Positions 35,048 to 43,683 of a DNA stretch of 64,000 bases are shown one piece after another. A program made the position numbers and the translations under genes. The stretch lies in assembly GCF_015680405.1 (NCBI RefSeq), contig NZ_JADLJS010000002.1:186001-250000 (forward strand), given 5' to 3'. Source of the stretch: Pseudomonas pudica (lineage in GTDB: Bacteria; Pseudomonadota; Gammaproteobacteria; Pseudomonadales; Pseudomonadaceae). Below the pieces are notes generated by a model that made no database searches, was not told the origin of the DNA, and worked only from the letters and a program-made list of their open reading frames with translations. How positions within the stretch are numbered: the first letter of the stretch is position 1; each line of letters starts with the position of its first letter.

Positions 35048-36697
35048 ATGGACAAATACGCCCCCCGCCAGTGGCTCCCCCACGAAAAGCCCAGCTTGCC
35101 GGGCTCCCCCTCCACGCCCCTGCACACGCCCGCAAAGCGCCTGGCCTACGGAGTCGTCGGGCTGCTGGTGGCGATCACCGGTGGGCTGGGCAACGCGCTG
35201 GTCACCGCCAACCTGGTGTTCCTGCAAGGTGCGCTGGGCGCAACCACGGCGGAAATGGCCTGGCTGCCGGCTGCCTACGTAATGACCAACGTGTCCATCA
35301 ACCTGCTGCTGGTGAAGTTTCGCCAGCAATTCGGCCTGCGCGCGTTCACCGAGGTGTTCCTGGTGCTCTATGCCCTGGTCACCTTCGCCCACCTGCTGGT
35401 CAACGACCTCAACTCGGCCATCGCAGTGCGGGCGGCCCATGGCATGGTCGGTGCGGCGCTCAGCTCGCTGGGGCTGTACTACATGATCCAGGCGTTCCCG
35501 GCGCAATGGCGGCTAAAGGCGATGGTGCTTGGCCTGGGCGCCTCGCAGCTGGCGTTGCCACTGGCACGGATATTTTCCGAAGACCTGCTGCAGATCGCCG
35601 AATGGCGCGGCCTGTACCTGTTCGAACTGGGCCTTGCACTGGCTGCGCTGGGTTGTGTGCTGATGCTCAAGCTGCCCCCCGGTGACCGCTTCAAGACCTT
35701 CGAGCCGCTGGACTTTCTCACCTTCTCGCTGATGGCCAGCGGCACCGCCCTGCTGTGCGCCGTGCTGTCACTCGGGCGTATCGACTGGTGGCTGGAGGCG
35801 CCCTGGATCGGCATGGCGCTGGCGGCCTCGATCGCACTGATCTTCAGCGGCCTGGCCATCGAGCACAACCGCCAGAACCCGCTGCTGATGACCCGCTGGC
35901 TGGGCAGCGGCGCGATCATTCGCCTGGCCCTGTGCGTGGTGCTGATCCGCATGGTCACCTCGGAGCAGTCCACCGGGGCGGTCGGCTTCCTGCAGGCGCT
36001 GAACATGGGCAGCGAACAGATGCGCACGCTGTACGCGGTCATGCTGCTGGGCGCAGTGGCCGGCCTGGCCAGCAGTGCCCTCACCATCAACCCCAACCAC
36101 CTGGTGATCCCGCTGTTCATCTCGCTGCTGGCCATGGCCACCGGCGCCTTCATGGACAGCAGTTCGAGCAACCTCACCCGCCCGGCACAGATGTACCTCA
36201 GCCAGTTCCTGCTGGCGTTCGGCAGCACCTTCTTCCTCGGCCCATCCATGGCCCTGGGCATCAGCCATGTGCGCGCCAACCCGCGCAACCTGGTGAGTTT
36301 CTCGGTGCTGTTCGGCATCTGCAACAACCTCGGCGGCCTGATTGGCGCGGCGCTGCTGGGCACCTTCCAGACCTGGCGGGAAAAATTCCACTCCAGCCAC
36401 CTGATGGACCGCCTCAGCTACCTGGAACCGTTGGTTACGGCCCGCGTGCAAAGCGGCGGTGCCGGCTACGGCGGCATCATTGCCGACCCGGCGCTGCGCA
36501 GCGAAGCCGGCATGCGCCTGTTGGCCAGTGCCGCCACCCGCGAGGCGAATATCATGGCCTACAACGATGTGTTCGTGCTGATCGGCTGCATCGCTATCCT
36601 GACCATGATCTGGATCTGCATCCGTGGCACCTGGCTCTGGCACACCAAACGCCGGGCCATTTCCCCTGACTCCACCCCCGGCGCGCCCACCCGATGA
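35048..36697 (+). CDS. MFS multidrug exporter (DHA2 type)
   Basis: The 549-residue protein is a 14-helix DHA2-family transporter, homologous to EmrB-like inner-membrane pumps. Helix 1 begins LAYGVVGLLVAITGGLGNAL, and the TTAEMAWLPAAYVMTN segment is typical of the first loop region. The ATG at 35048 gives MDKYAPRQWLPHEKP; it has no strong ribosome site, but a longer frame would start inside the REP element. Its stop overlaps the start of the HlyD-type adaptor by four bases, so the two form a pump-adaptor pair. No outer-membrane TolC-like gene follows. Confidence 0.9.
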   Translation: MDKYAPRQWLPHEKPSLPGSPSTPLHTPAKRLAYGVVGLLVAITGGLGNALVTANLVFLQGALGATTAEMAWLPAAYVMTNVSINLLLVKFRQQFGLRAFTEVFLVLYALVTFAHLLVNDLNSAIAVRAAHGMVGAALSSLGLYYMIQAFPAQWRLKAMVLGLGASQLALPLARIFSEDLLQIAEWRGLYLFELGLALAALGCVLMLKLPPGDRFKTFEPLDFLTFSLMASGTALLCAVLSLGRIDWWLEAPWIGMALAASIALIFSGLAIEHNRQNPLLMTRWLGSGAIIRLALCVVLIRMVTSEQSTGAVGFLQALNMGSEQMRTLYAVMLLGAVAGLASSALTINPNHLVIPLFISLLAMATGAFMDSSSSNLTRPAQMYLSQFLLAFGSTFFLGPSMALGISHVRANPRNLVSFSVLFGICNNLGGLIGAALLGTFQTWREKFHSSHLMDRLSYLEPLVTARVQSGGAGYGGIIADPALRSEAGMRLLASAATREANIMAYNDVFVLIGCIAILTMIWICIRGTWLWHTKRRAISPDSTPGAPTR

Positions 36698-37827
36698 CCG
36701 ACGACACCCGCACCACGACCACCACCGCCATTGCCGAAACCCCGGAAGGCGCCACGCCGCCCAGCGAGCCGACCAGCCCGGTGCGTTCGCGGCGGGTGCG
36801 TATCCTGTCGTCGATCAGCTTCGCCTGTGTGGCCCTGGCCGGTATCCTGCTGGTGCTTTATGCCTGGCGCCTGCCGCCATTCAGCAGCGCCATCGAAAGT
36901 ACCGAGAACGCCCTGGTGCGCGGCCAGGTGACCATCATCGGGCCGCAGCTGAGCGGCTATATCGTCGATGTGCCGGTGCACGACTTCCAGTTCGTCAAGG
37001 CCGGCGACCTGCTGGTGCAACTGGACGACCGCATCTACAAGCAGCGCCTGGCTCAGGCCATCGCCCAGCTGCAGCAACAACAGGCGGCGCTGGCCAACAA
37101 CCTGCAGCAACGTAAAAGTGCCGAAGCCACCATTGCGCAGCGCCAGGCGGCCATTGGCGATGCCGCTGCCCAGGCAGCCAAGGCCAGGGCCGACCTTGGC
37201 CGCAACCAGGCGCTGGTCAGCGACGGCTCGGTGTCGCGCCGCGACCTGGACCTGGCCCGGGCCAGCGAGGCCGCAGCTGTCGCCAGCCTGGCCCAGGCCA
37301 GGGCGGCACTGGAAATCGCCCGCCAGGACCGCGAAACCGTGGTGGTCAACCGGGCCGCGCTGGAGGCCTCGGTGGAAAGCGCCAAGGCCGCCGTGGAGCT
37401 GGCCCGCATCGATCTCGACAACACCCGTGTCACCGCCCCGCGCGACGGCCAGCTTGGGCAGATCGGCACGCGACTGGGGGCCTATGTAAATTCCGGTGCG
37501 CAGTTGATGGCGCTGGTACCCGACACCTTGTGGGTGATCGCCAACATGAAGGAAACCCAGATGGCCAACGTGCGCATTGGCCAGCCGGTGAGTTTCACCG
37601 TGGATGCGCTGAACCACTTGAAGCTGCATGGGCACGTGCAGCAGATATCACCGGCCACCGGCTCCGAGTTCGCCTTGCTGCAGGCGGACAATGCCACGGG
37701 CAACTTCGTCAAGATTGCCCAGCGCATACCGGTGCGGATCACCGTGGATGCAGACCAGCCGGAGGCTCGGCGCCTGCGACCGGGAATGTCGGTGGTGGTC
37801 AGTATCGATACCCGTGGCGAACACTGA
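36694..37827 (+). CDS. HlyD/EmrA-family membrane fusion protein
   Basis: The 377-residue periplasmic adaptor has a cytoplasmic N-terminus rich in Thr and Pro and one membrane anchor at about residues 38-58. A lipoyl half-motif (VTIIGPQLSGYIVDVPVHDFQ), a long alpha-hairpin rich in Gln and Ala (residues about 115-235), and the second lipoyl half with DNTRVTAPRDGQLG follow. It is coupled to the DHA2 exporter through an ATGA overlap. Together they would export a hydrophobic compound through a TolC-like channel encoded elsewhere. It ends 13 bases from a convergent gene. Confidence 0.92.
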   Translation: MTDDTRTTTTTAIAETPEGATPPSEPTSPVRSRRVRILSSISFACVALAGILLVLYAWRLPPFSSAIESTENALVRGQVTIIGPQLSGYIVDVPVHDFQFVKAGDLLVQLDDRIYKQRLAQAIAQLQQQQAALANNLQQRKSAEATIAQRQAAIGDAAAQAAKARADLGRNQALVSDGSVSRRDLDLARASEAAAVASLAQARAALEIARQDRETVVVNRAALEASVESAKAAVELARIDLDNTRVTAPRDGQLGQIGTRLGAYVNSGAQLMALVPDTLWVIANMKETQMANVRIGQPVSFTVDALNHLKLHGHVQQISPATGSEFALLQADNATGNFVKIAQRIPVRITVDADQPEARRLRPGMSVVVSIDTRGEH

Positions 37828-37840
37828 TGAAAGCTGGAAG

Positions 37841-38494
37841 TCAGCTACCATCGCGAACAGGCCACCCACCAACCCGCTCAATACACCGAAGCACGCCATC
37901 GATCTCGGCCACTACCTGCCGCGTTGCATCCTCGATGGCCCCTTCATTACGGCACAGTACCCAGCCGTATTGCGCAACCGCACGTTCGAACGCCTCGGTA
38001 CAGGCAACCTGCTCGTCCAGGCTATGGATCACCGTACTGCCCAACCCACGTGTTCGTGCCGCGGCCCTTGCCCATGAAGTATCGGGGAGCGTGACAACGC
38101 CGACATGCAAATCGGGCACTTGCACATTTCGCTCGAGGTTCAGGCGCAAGATCTCGTCGAACGCCACGCTGCGCCGAAATGCGGCGTCAGACGGGTACCA
38201 GCGATCGATCAGGATGATGCTGCCCGCGGGCTGCCTGGGCAGCACGTGCCGGGAAATCCAGGCACGGCTTTCGGCGAAGCGCTCGCATACCCTCATTTCC
38301 AGGGCCCGGGAGGGGCTTCTGACCAGTTGATTGACGAGGGCCATGGTTTCTCCCCGGTAGGGGTCGCTTTTTTTCTCGCAAAGCCGGATCACTTTCTTGT
38401 TGTCAGCCCTCAGGGCCTTGGTAACCGCCTCCAGAAGCGTGGTTTTGCCGGTGCCCTTGGGCCCATCGATGGAAACAAACAGCGGGCGGGTCAT
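37841..38494 (-). CDS. Thymidylate kinase-like P-loop kinase
   Basis: The 217-residue protein has a Walker A motif GPKGTGKTT near residue 11, DRWYPSDAAF in the position of the DRY substrate motif of dTMP kinases, and an Arg-rich lid-like region. It is not the housekeeping tmk, which would sit beside holB in Pseudomonas. The family includes nucleoside and nucleotide kinases of unknown substrate. It is convergent with the HlyD gene and alone on its strand apart from the following regulator gene. I cannot assign a substrate. Confidence 0.75.
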   Translation of the reverse strand: MTRPLFVSIDGPKGTGKTTLLEAVTKALRADNKKVIRLCEKKSDPYRGETMALVNQLVRSPSRALEMRVCERFAESRAWISRHVLPRQPAGSIILIDRWYPSDAAFRRSVAFDEILRLNLERNVQVPDLHVGVVTLPDTSWARAAARTRGLGSTVIHSLDEQVACTEAFERAVAQYGWVLCRNEGAIEDATRQVVAEIDGVLRCIERVGGWPVRDGS

Positions 38495-38586
38495 TTTTAA
38501 TTACCAGTCAAATCTGAAGATGCAGCACAGGCCCCAGGTGACAAAACATTCAGCACAAGCCAGTTGGGGCATGCAGCCAGCCTGAA

Positions 38587-39375
38587 TCAACCCAGCTGGG
38601 CCTGAAGAAACAGCGAAAACAGCTCCGACTGCGATTTGATACCCAGCTTGCTGTACATATGCTTGCGGTGCACTTTCACTGTTTCCACGGAGATTTCAAG
38701 CTTGCGCGCGATCTCTTTGCTGGAACACCCACTCAGCATCAGCCGCCCCACCTCCAGTTCACGACCGGTCAATGGCGACTCCATCTGCTCGACCCTGTCC
38801 TCCATGCGGCTTTGCCAGTGCGGTGCGGGCTTGGTGGCCTCTTCAAGCAACTCCCGCTCGAAGGTCATGCGCTGGCGCATCAGCGCAGTGACCCACGGCC
38901 GCAACAGCTCCAGCAGGGTGACCTGTTCGATGCTGAATCGGCGTTTGCTACCCAACGACAGGCACAGCGTGCGCTGCGCATCCAGCTGCACGTTGAACTG
39001 AATTTCATCGGCAACCACGTTAAGCCGGAAATAGCGCTGGTAGTAGTCCGTCTGCTCGAAACACTCAGGGGCTACATCCGCCAGGCGCACCAGGCCGGAC
39101 GCTGCCGACTCCCGACTGGCCACGTAGAACGGGTCCAGCAGGTACAGGCCCTTCAGATAATCCTGAAACAGCGGATCAGGGTTGCCGTCTGCACTGGGGC
39201 ATTCGGCGAACACCTGTGGGCGCCCAGCGGAAAACAGCAGCGCAACCCAGCTGTCGCAGGCAACGTACTCGTTCAGTAACCGCACCAGGGCTGTCCAGAA
39301 GTGGTCCTTGTCGAGGGTTTCGATCAATTGGCCTACCGATCGGTGCCAGGCGATGTCGTGCAGCGTAAGATTCAT
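38587..39375 (-). CDS. LuxR-family transcriptional regulator
   Basis: The 262-residue protein ends in a LuxR/GerE DNA-binding domain: LTGRELEVGRLMLSGCSSKE, then IARKLEISVETVKVHRKHMYSKLGI. The N-terminal 190 residues form a GAF-like sensor without an obvious autoinducer-binding signature. It is divergent from a nitrilase and an amino acid permease across 162 bases, so these are its likely targets. The effector is unknown. Gene length and start are ordinary. Confidence 0.9.
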   Translation of the reverse strand: MNLTLHDIAWHRSVGQLIETLDKDHFWTALVRLLNEYVACDSWVALLFSAGRPQVFAECPSADGNPDPLFQDYLKGLYLLDPFYVASRESAASGLVRLADVAPECFEQTDYYQRYFRLNVVADEIQFNVQLDAQRTLCLSLGSKRRFSIEQVTLLELLRPWVTALMRQRMTFERELLEEATKPAPHWQSRMEDRVEQMESPLTGRELEVGRLMLSGCSSKEIARKLEISVETVKVHRKHMYSKLGIKSQSELFSLFLQAQLG

Positions 39376-39537
39376 CCTCTACCCCTGTTGGGTTACCACG
39401 TGGGCGTAATACCCCCCGCCATGATGACCACCCCATAATCCGGGCTAGCTTACGCTGAGCGAACCTGTACCGGGATCGTTTTTTACACCCCATGCCGCCA
39501 GGGCATGGCGGTCGAAGCTGTTAGTCGAGGATTGGAA

Positions 39538-40359
39538 ATGAAGGTAGAGCTTGTCCAACTGGCCGGTCGCGATGGCGATACCGCGTACAACCTGCAGCGC
39601 ACCATCGAGGCGATCGGCAACTGCGGCGCCGATACCGATCTGCTGGTCTTCCCGGAAACCCAACTGATGGGCTTCCCGACCGAAGAGAATATCGGCCGCC
39701 TCGCCGAGCCACTGGATGGCCCGAGCATCACGGCAGTCCAACAGGCTGCACAAGCGCAAAACGTTGCCGTGGTCGTCGGGATGGCCGAAGCCGCAGACGA
39801 CGGTCGTTTCTACAACACCACCGTACTGGTCACACCTGAAGGCGTAGCGCTCACCTACCGCAAGACCCACCTTTGGGCATCGGACTGCGGGGTTTTCACC
39901 CCAGGCGACCGTTTTGCGACAGCCCTGTTCAAAGGCATCCGTGTCGGCCTGCTGATCTGCTTTGACATCGAATTCCCCGAAACCGCCCGTGCCCTGGGGC
40001 AGCTGGGCGCAGAACTGATCATCGTCACCAACGGCAACATGGACCCGTACGGGCCCACCCACAGAACCGCCATCACCGCACGCGCCATGGAAAATCAGGC
40101 CTTTGCGGTCATGGTCAACCGCGTGGGCGACGGTGATGGCGGCCTGGTTTTCGCTGGCGGCAGTGCCGTCGTCGACCCGTACGGCCAGTTGCTGTGCGAA
40201 GCCGGCCGGGGCGAGTGCCGGATGACCGTCGAGCTGGGCATGGAGCAACTGCAGCAGTCGCGGCGCGATTACACCTACATCGCCCAGCGCCGCATCCGGC
40301 TGCCGGGTGAACAGGTCGAGCATGCCAACGGCCTTCGCGAACTGATCATCCCCTCCTGA
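39538..40359 (+). CDS. Nitrilase-superfamily amidohydrolase
   Basis: This 273-residue enzyme has the complete nitrilase-superfamily triad: Glu40 in VFPETQ, Lys109 in TYRKTHLW, and Cys141 in LICFDIEFPE. It belongs to the amidase/carbamoylase side of the family, related to DavA-type 5-aminopentanamidases, rather than to true nitrilases. A GAGG-rich ribosome site precedes the ATG at 39538, which fixes the start; the upstream frame is not conserved-looking. It lies 99 bases before an APC amino acid permease on the same strand. Together they probably import and deamidate an amine or amide. Confidence 0.92.
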   Translation: MKVELVQLAGRDGDTAYNLQRTIEAIGNCGADTDLLVFPETQLMGFPTEENIGRLAEPLDGPSITAVQQAAQAQNVAVVVGMAEAADDGRFYNTTVLVTPEGVALTYRKTHLWASDCGVFTPGDRFATALFKGIRVGLLICFDIEFPETARALGQLGAELIIVTNGNMDPYGPTHRTAITARAMENQAFAVMVNRVGDGDGGLVFAGGSAVVDPYGQLLCEAGRGECRMTVELGMEQLQQSRRDYTYIAQRRIRLPGEQVEHANGLRELIIPS

Positions 40360-40458
40360 ATATTCCACCCTTCCAGGCTCTCTTACTGGAATGCAAGGCC
40401 GCCAGGGACGGCAGCGTGTTCGACTCTGAATAACAATCACAAGCTGGAGCAAGCAGTA

Positions 40459-41781
40459 ATGGCCACACTCAAGCGAACGCTTTCGCTGGGCTCGGTGGTG
40501 CTTTTCGGCATCGCCTACATGACCCCCATCATCGTTCTGGGCACATTCGGCATCCTCGCCGAGACGACGGGAGGGAAGGTACCCGCAGCCTACCTCGCTG
40601 CCGCCATCGCCATGCTCTTCACCGCCTTGAGCTACGGCCACATGGCGCGTGCCTTTCCGGTCGCAGGGTCCGCCTATACCTACGTGCGCAAATCGATCAG
40701 CCCGCAGCTGGGCTTCATCACCGGTTGGGCGGTGTTGCTCGACTACCTGTTCCTGCCCATGGCGATCTGGCTCATTGGCGCGGCCTATCTGCACTCGGCG
40801 TTCCCGGGCGTGCCGCAAGCCATCTGGGTGCTGGCATTCATTGGCATCACCACAACGATCAATGTGATCGGTCTGCGGCTGGCCAAGACCGTCAATGGCC
40901 TGTTGATGTTCATCCAGTTGCTGGTGCTGGCGGCATTCGTTGCACTCGCGGTGCACTATGTATGGGGTGACCCCACGGTGGCGCTGTGGACACTCGAGCC
41001 GTTCTACAAGGAAGGCACCCAGTTGCCGCTGATCATGAGCGGTGCGGCGATTGCCTGCTATTCATTCCTGGGCTTCGACGCGGTCAGCACCCTGACTGAA
41101 GAAACCAAGGAACCACGCAAGAACATCCCGAAAGCCATCCTGCTGATCACCCTGATCGGCGGTGGGCTGTTCATCGCCTGCAGCTACTTCGTTCAGCTTG
41201 CTCACCCGTCCACAGACTTTGCCAACGCCGACGCGGCGGCTTATGAAATTGCCCAGAACATCGGTGGCGACATCTTCGTCAGCATCTTCCTGCTGGGGCT
41301 GATTGTCGGCCAGTTCACTTCGGGCCTGTCGGCGCAAGCCAGCGCCTCCCGGCTGCTGTATGCGATGGGACGTGATGGTGTGCTGCCCAGGGCACTCTTC
41401 GGCAAGCTGAGCGAACGCTTCAGCACGCCAGTGCCCAGCATCATCCTGTGCGGGGTGGTCGCCCTGCTCGCCTTGCGCATGGACGTGACGACCTCCACCT
41501 CGTTCATCAACTTCGGGGCGTTTCTCGCCTTCAGCCTGGTCAACCTGGCGGTGATCTTCCACTACTGGGGTGCCATGCAACAGCGTGGTGCCAACGCGCT
41601 GCTGATGTACCTGGCGTTCCCCCTGGTGGGCTTTGCCTCCACCTTGTGGCTGATGGCGAGTCTTGATCACCTGGCGATCTACCTGGGGGCAGGCTGGCTC
41701 TGCCTCGGGGTGCTCTACCTGACCGTGATCACCCGTGGTTTCAGGCGCAAGCCCCCGGAGATGCACTTCGAGGAAGCCTGA
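40459..41781 (+). CDS. APC-family amino acid/polyamine permease
   Basis: The 440-residue membrane protein has 12 predicted helices and the APC landmarks GSVVLFGIAYMTPIIVLGTFG in helix 1 and CYSFLGFDAVSTLTEETKEPRK around helix 6. GGAGC precedes the ATG at 40459. It follows the nitrilase and is divergent, as a pair, from the LuxR gene. Relatives transport putrescine, amino acids or aromatic amines. The nitrilase partner suggests an amide substrate, but this is inference. Confidence 0.9.
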   Translation: MATLKRTLSLGSVVLFGIAYMTPIIVLGTFGILAETTGGKVPAAYLAAAIAMLFTALSYGHMARAFPVAGSAYTYVRKSISPQLGFITGWAVLLDYLFLPMAIWLIGAAYLHSAFPGVPQAIWVLAFIGITTTINVIGLRLAKTVNGLLMFIQLLVLAAFVALAVHYVWGDPTVALWTLEPFYKEGTQLPLIMSGAAIACYSFLGFDAVSTLTEETKEPRKNIPKAILLITLIGGGLFIACSYFVQLAHPSTDFANADAAAYEIAQNIGGDIFVSIFLLGLIVGQFTSGLSAQASASRLLYAMGRDGVLPRALFGKLSERFSTPVPSIILCGVVALLALRMDVTTSTSFINFGAFLAFSLVNLAVIFHYWGAMQQRGANALLMYLAFPLVGFASTLWLMASLDHLAIYLGAGWLCLGVLYLTVITRGFRRKPPEMHFEEA

Positions 41782-41908
41782 GCGGCCCATCGATGAGGAA
41801 GATCCGGTCATTGTCGACCTCGACCTTGGGGTGCCTGGTGCGCAGTGCCTTGGCAAAGGCCCAATAGCGCTACACAACCTGCGAGAGCAACCGTAAGGCC
41901 CTGTCGAA

Positions 41909-41949
41909 GGCCCGCGCGGAGGTTACATTTGTAATCCTCTTCGCGGGCC
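41909..41949. terminator. Hairpin between convergent APC permease and GGDEF genes
   Basis: GGCCCGCG...GAGGTTACA pairs with TGTAATCCTC..CGCGGGCC, giving an imperfect stem of about 18 bp with loop TTT. It sits between two convergent genes and could end both transcripts, although it lacks a clean T-run on either side. Confidence 0.6.
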
Positions 41950-41954
41950 GGCGA

Positions 41955-43523
41955 TCATCCCGCGCTTACCACCCGATTGCGCCCGGCGTCCTTCGCCCTG
42001 TACAAACGCTCATCCGCGCACTTGAGAATGGCGGCGGACGTTTGCTCGGCGGACGTACGGCCGGCTACCCCGATGGAAATCGTCATCGCACCGACCTGGT
42101 CCAGCGGGCTGGCAGCGATTGTGGTGCGGATGCGTTCGGCAATGTCGGTTGCCACCTGCAGGCTGGTATCCGGCAACAGCAGGCAGAACTCTTCCCCGCC
42201 GGCCCGGCAAGCCAGGTCGCCTGCGCGTGAACAGGACTGGATGATGCCCGCGATATGCTGCAGGGCGACATCCCCGACATCGTGCCCCCATGTATCGTTA
42301 ACCCGCTTGAAGTGGTCTATATCCAGCGCCAGCGCACAATACTGCTGCTCGCGCTGGTCGAGGATCGCCAACGCCGCGTTCATGCCCCGGCGGTTGACCA
42401 GCCCGGTCAGCGGGTCACTTTCCGCAGCGTGGTTCAGGTTGCTGATCTTCAAGTCCAGTAACTGCACCCCGGCCACCAGCGCACTGCGAATGGCCGCAGC
42501 CTCGGCGTACCAGGCATTCAGCGCGTGCAATTCCCGGCTGGCACCGAGTTCAGGCACGTGTTGCGCACTGTTGGCCAATTGCCGCAGTGGGCGGGTAACC
42601 CAGGTGGACACCGCCAGTATCAGCAACAGCCCGAACAGGCTCACGGGCAGCAGTTTCAACAATGTGTCATGCATCAGGTTACGCAACGGGTGCAGCGCGT
42701 CCTCCCGCGGTTGCTGGGTCACCACCGCCCAGTGCGCGGCCTTGACCTCGGCATACCCGGCCAACATCGGTATGCCTCGATAGTCAGTCGCTTCCAGTTC
42801 CCCCTCGCCCCCTCGCAAGGCCGCATGGGCAGTTGCGCTGGAGTCCAGCACCACCCCCAGCCTGGTGGGATCCGGGTGATACAGGACCTGCAGGTTCTCG
42901 TCGACGACGAACGCAAATGCGTCGGCGAGCTGATGCCCACCGATAAGGATGCTCATTACCCCACCTTCTCGCAGGTTCACCACGCCCCCGATCAAGCCGA
43001 GCACGTTGCCTTGGCCATCGCGAATGGGGTTGGAGATGAAAACGCTGAAATGGCCGTCAGGTGAGGTGAACGCCTGGCTGACCAACGGGCGTCCGGCGCT
43101 TGCCGCTCGCCTGGCGGCTTCACCGAGTTTCAAGGTTTTCGCGAAGTCCAGGTGCGGGTAACCATCGAGTATGTTCCCCGAGGCATCGGCAATGATCACG
43201 ATCTGAAGCTCGGAATCCTGCGCCTGCAGGCGTTTCGCTTCGCTTGTCACCAGGGCGCGGTTGGTGAAGTCCTGCCCGATCAGTTGGCTGCTGTATTGCA
43301 GGCGCTCATGCACCGAATGGATGAACTGGTCGATACTGGACGCCACCTTGTAGGCATAGGCCTTGTGCGATTCCAGTGCCGAGTGGATCAACGAGTCACG
43401 CATCACCCCGTAGGCAACGACCAGGCAGGTGGCCAGCGTGACCAGGACGCTGGTCGACAGCAGCCACAGCATCAGACCGCGAATGCCTATGTATCGCGCG
43501 CTCGTTCTGCTCGTTCTCTCCAT
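41955..43523 (-). CDS. Membrane-bound diguanylate cyclase with Cache sensor
   Basis: The 522-residue protein has an N-terminal transmembrane helix (GLMLWLLSTSVLVTLATCLVVAYG) and a periplasmic double-Cache sensor to about residue 290. A second helix (LLPVSLFGLLLILAV), a HAMP-like linker and a GGDEF domain follow. The active site is GGEEF at 442-446. RAGD at 433-436, five residues before it, is the product-inhibition I-site. It should make cyclic di-GMP in response to a small periplasmic ligand. It faces the acetolactate synthase-like gene over a 160-base gap. Confidence 0.93.
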   Translation of the reverse strand: MERTSRTSARYIGIRGLMLWLLSTSVLVTLATCLVVAYGVMRDSLIHSALESHKAYAYKVASSIDQFIHSVHERLQYSSQLIGQDFTNRALVTSEAKRLQAQDSELQIVIIADASGNILDGYPHLDFAKTLKLGEAARRAASAGRPLVSQAFTSPDGHFSVFISNPIRDGQGNVLGLIGGVVNLREGGVMSILIGGHQLADAFAFVVDENLQVLYHPDPTRLGVVLDSSATAHAALRGGEGELEATDYRGIPMLAGYAEVKAAHWAVVTQQPREDALHPLRNLMHDTLLKLLPVSLFGLLLILAVSTWVTRPLRQLANSAQHVPELGASRELHALNAWYAEAAAIRSALVAGVQLLDLKISNLNHAAESDPLTGLVNRRGMNAALAILDQREQQYCALALDIDHFKRVNDTWGHDVGDVALQHIAGIIQSCSRAGDLACRAGGEEFCLLLPDTSLQVATDIAERIRTTIAASPLDQVGAMTISIGVAGRTSAEQTSAAILKCADERLYRAKDAGRNRVVSAG

Positions 43524-43643
43524 GAATAGCGGCTCCCCCTGCCCCCTTCAGAGCGTAGAAGACTCCGCCATCGGTGCAAGGGCCGGGGTAAGGCCGCTTT
43601 GCGGCCCCAATCGGCTTGACTGGCTTGCATCAGAAAACAGGGA

Positions 43644-43672
43644 ATCGGCGCCTGCCCTACGGTGGCGCCGAT
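43644..43672 (-). terminator. Hairpin downstream of the acetolactate synthase-like gene
   Basis: ATCGGCGCC and GGCGCCGAT form a perfect 9-bp stem 12 bases beyond the stop of the leftward gene. A short T-rich stretch (TCCCTGTTTTC) follows on the transcript strand, so it may be a weak terminator. Confidence 0.6.
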
Positions 43673-43683
43673 CCTTTCAGGCC

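Noticed and set aside
39376..39537. Imperfect inverted repeats (for example TACCC..GGGTTA and CCACGTGG) in the LuxR/nitrilase divergent region
   Set aside because: The repeats are short and mismatched, and no single convincing operator could be chosen.
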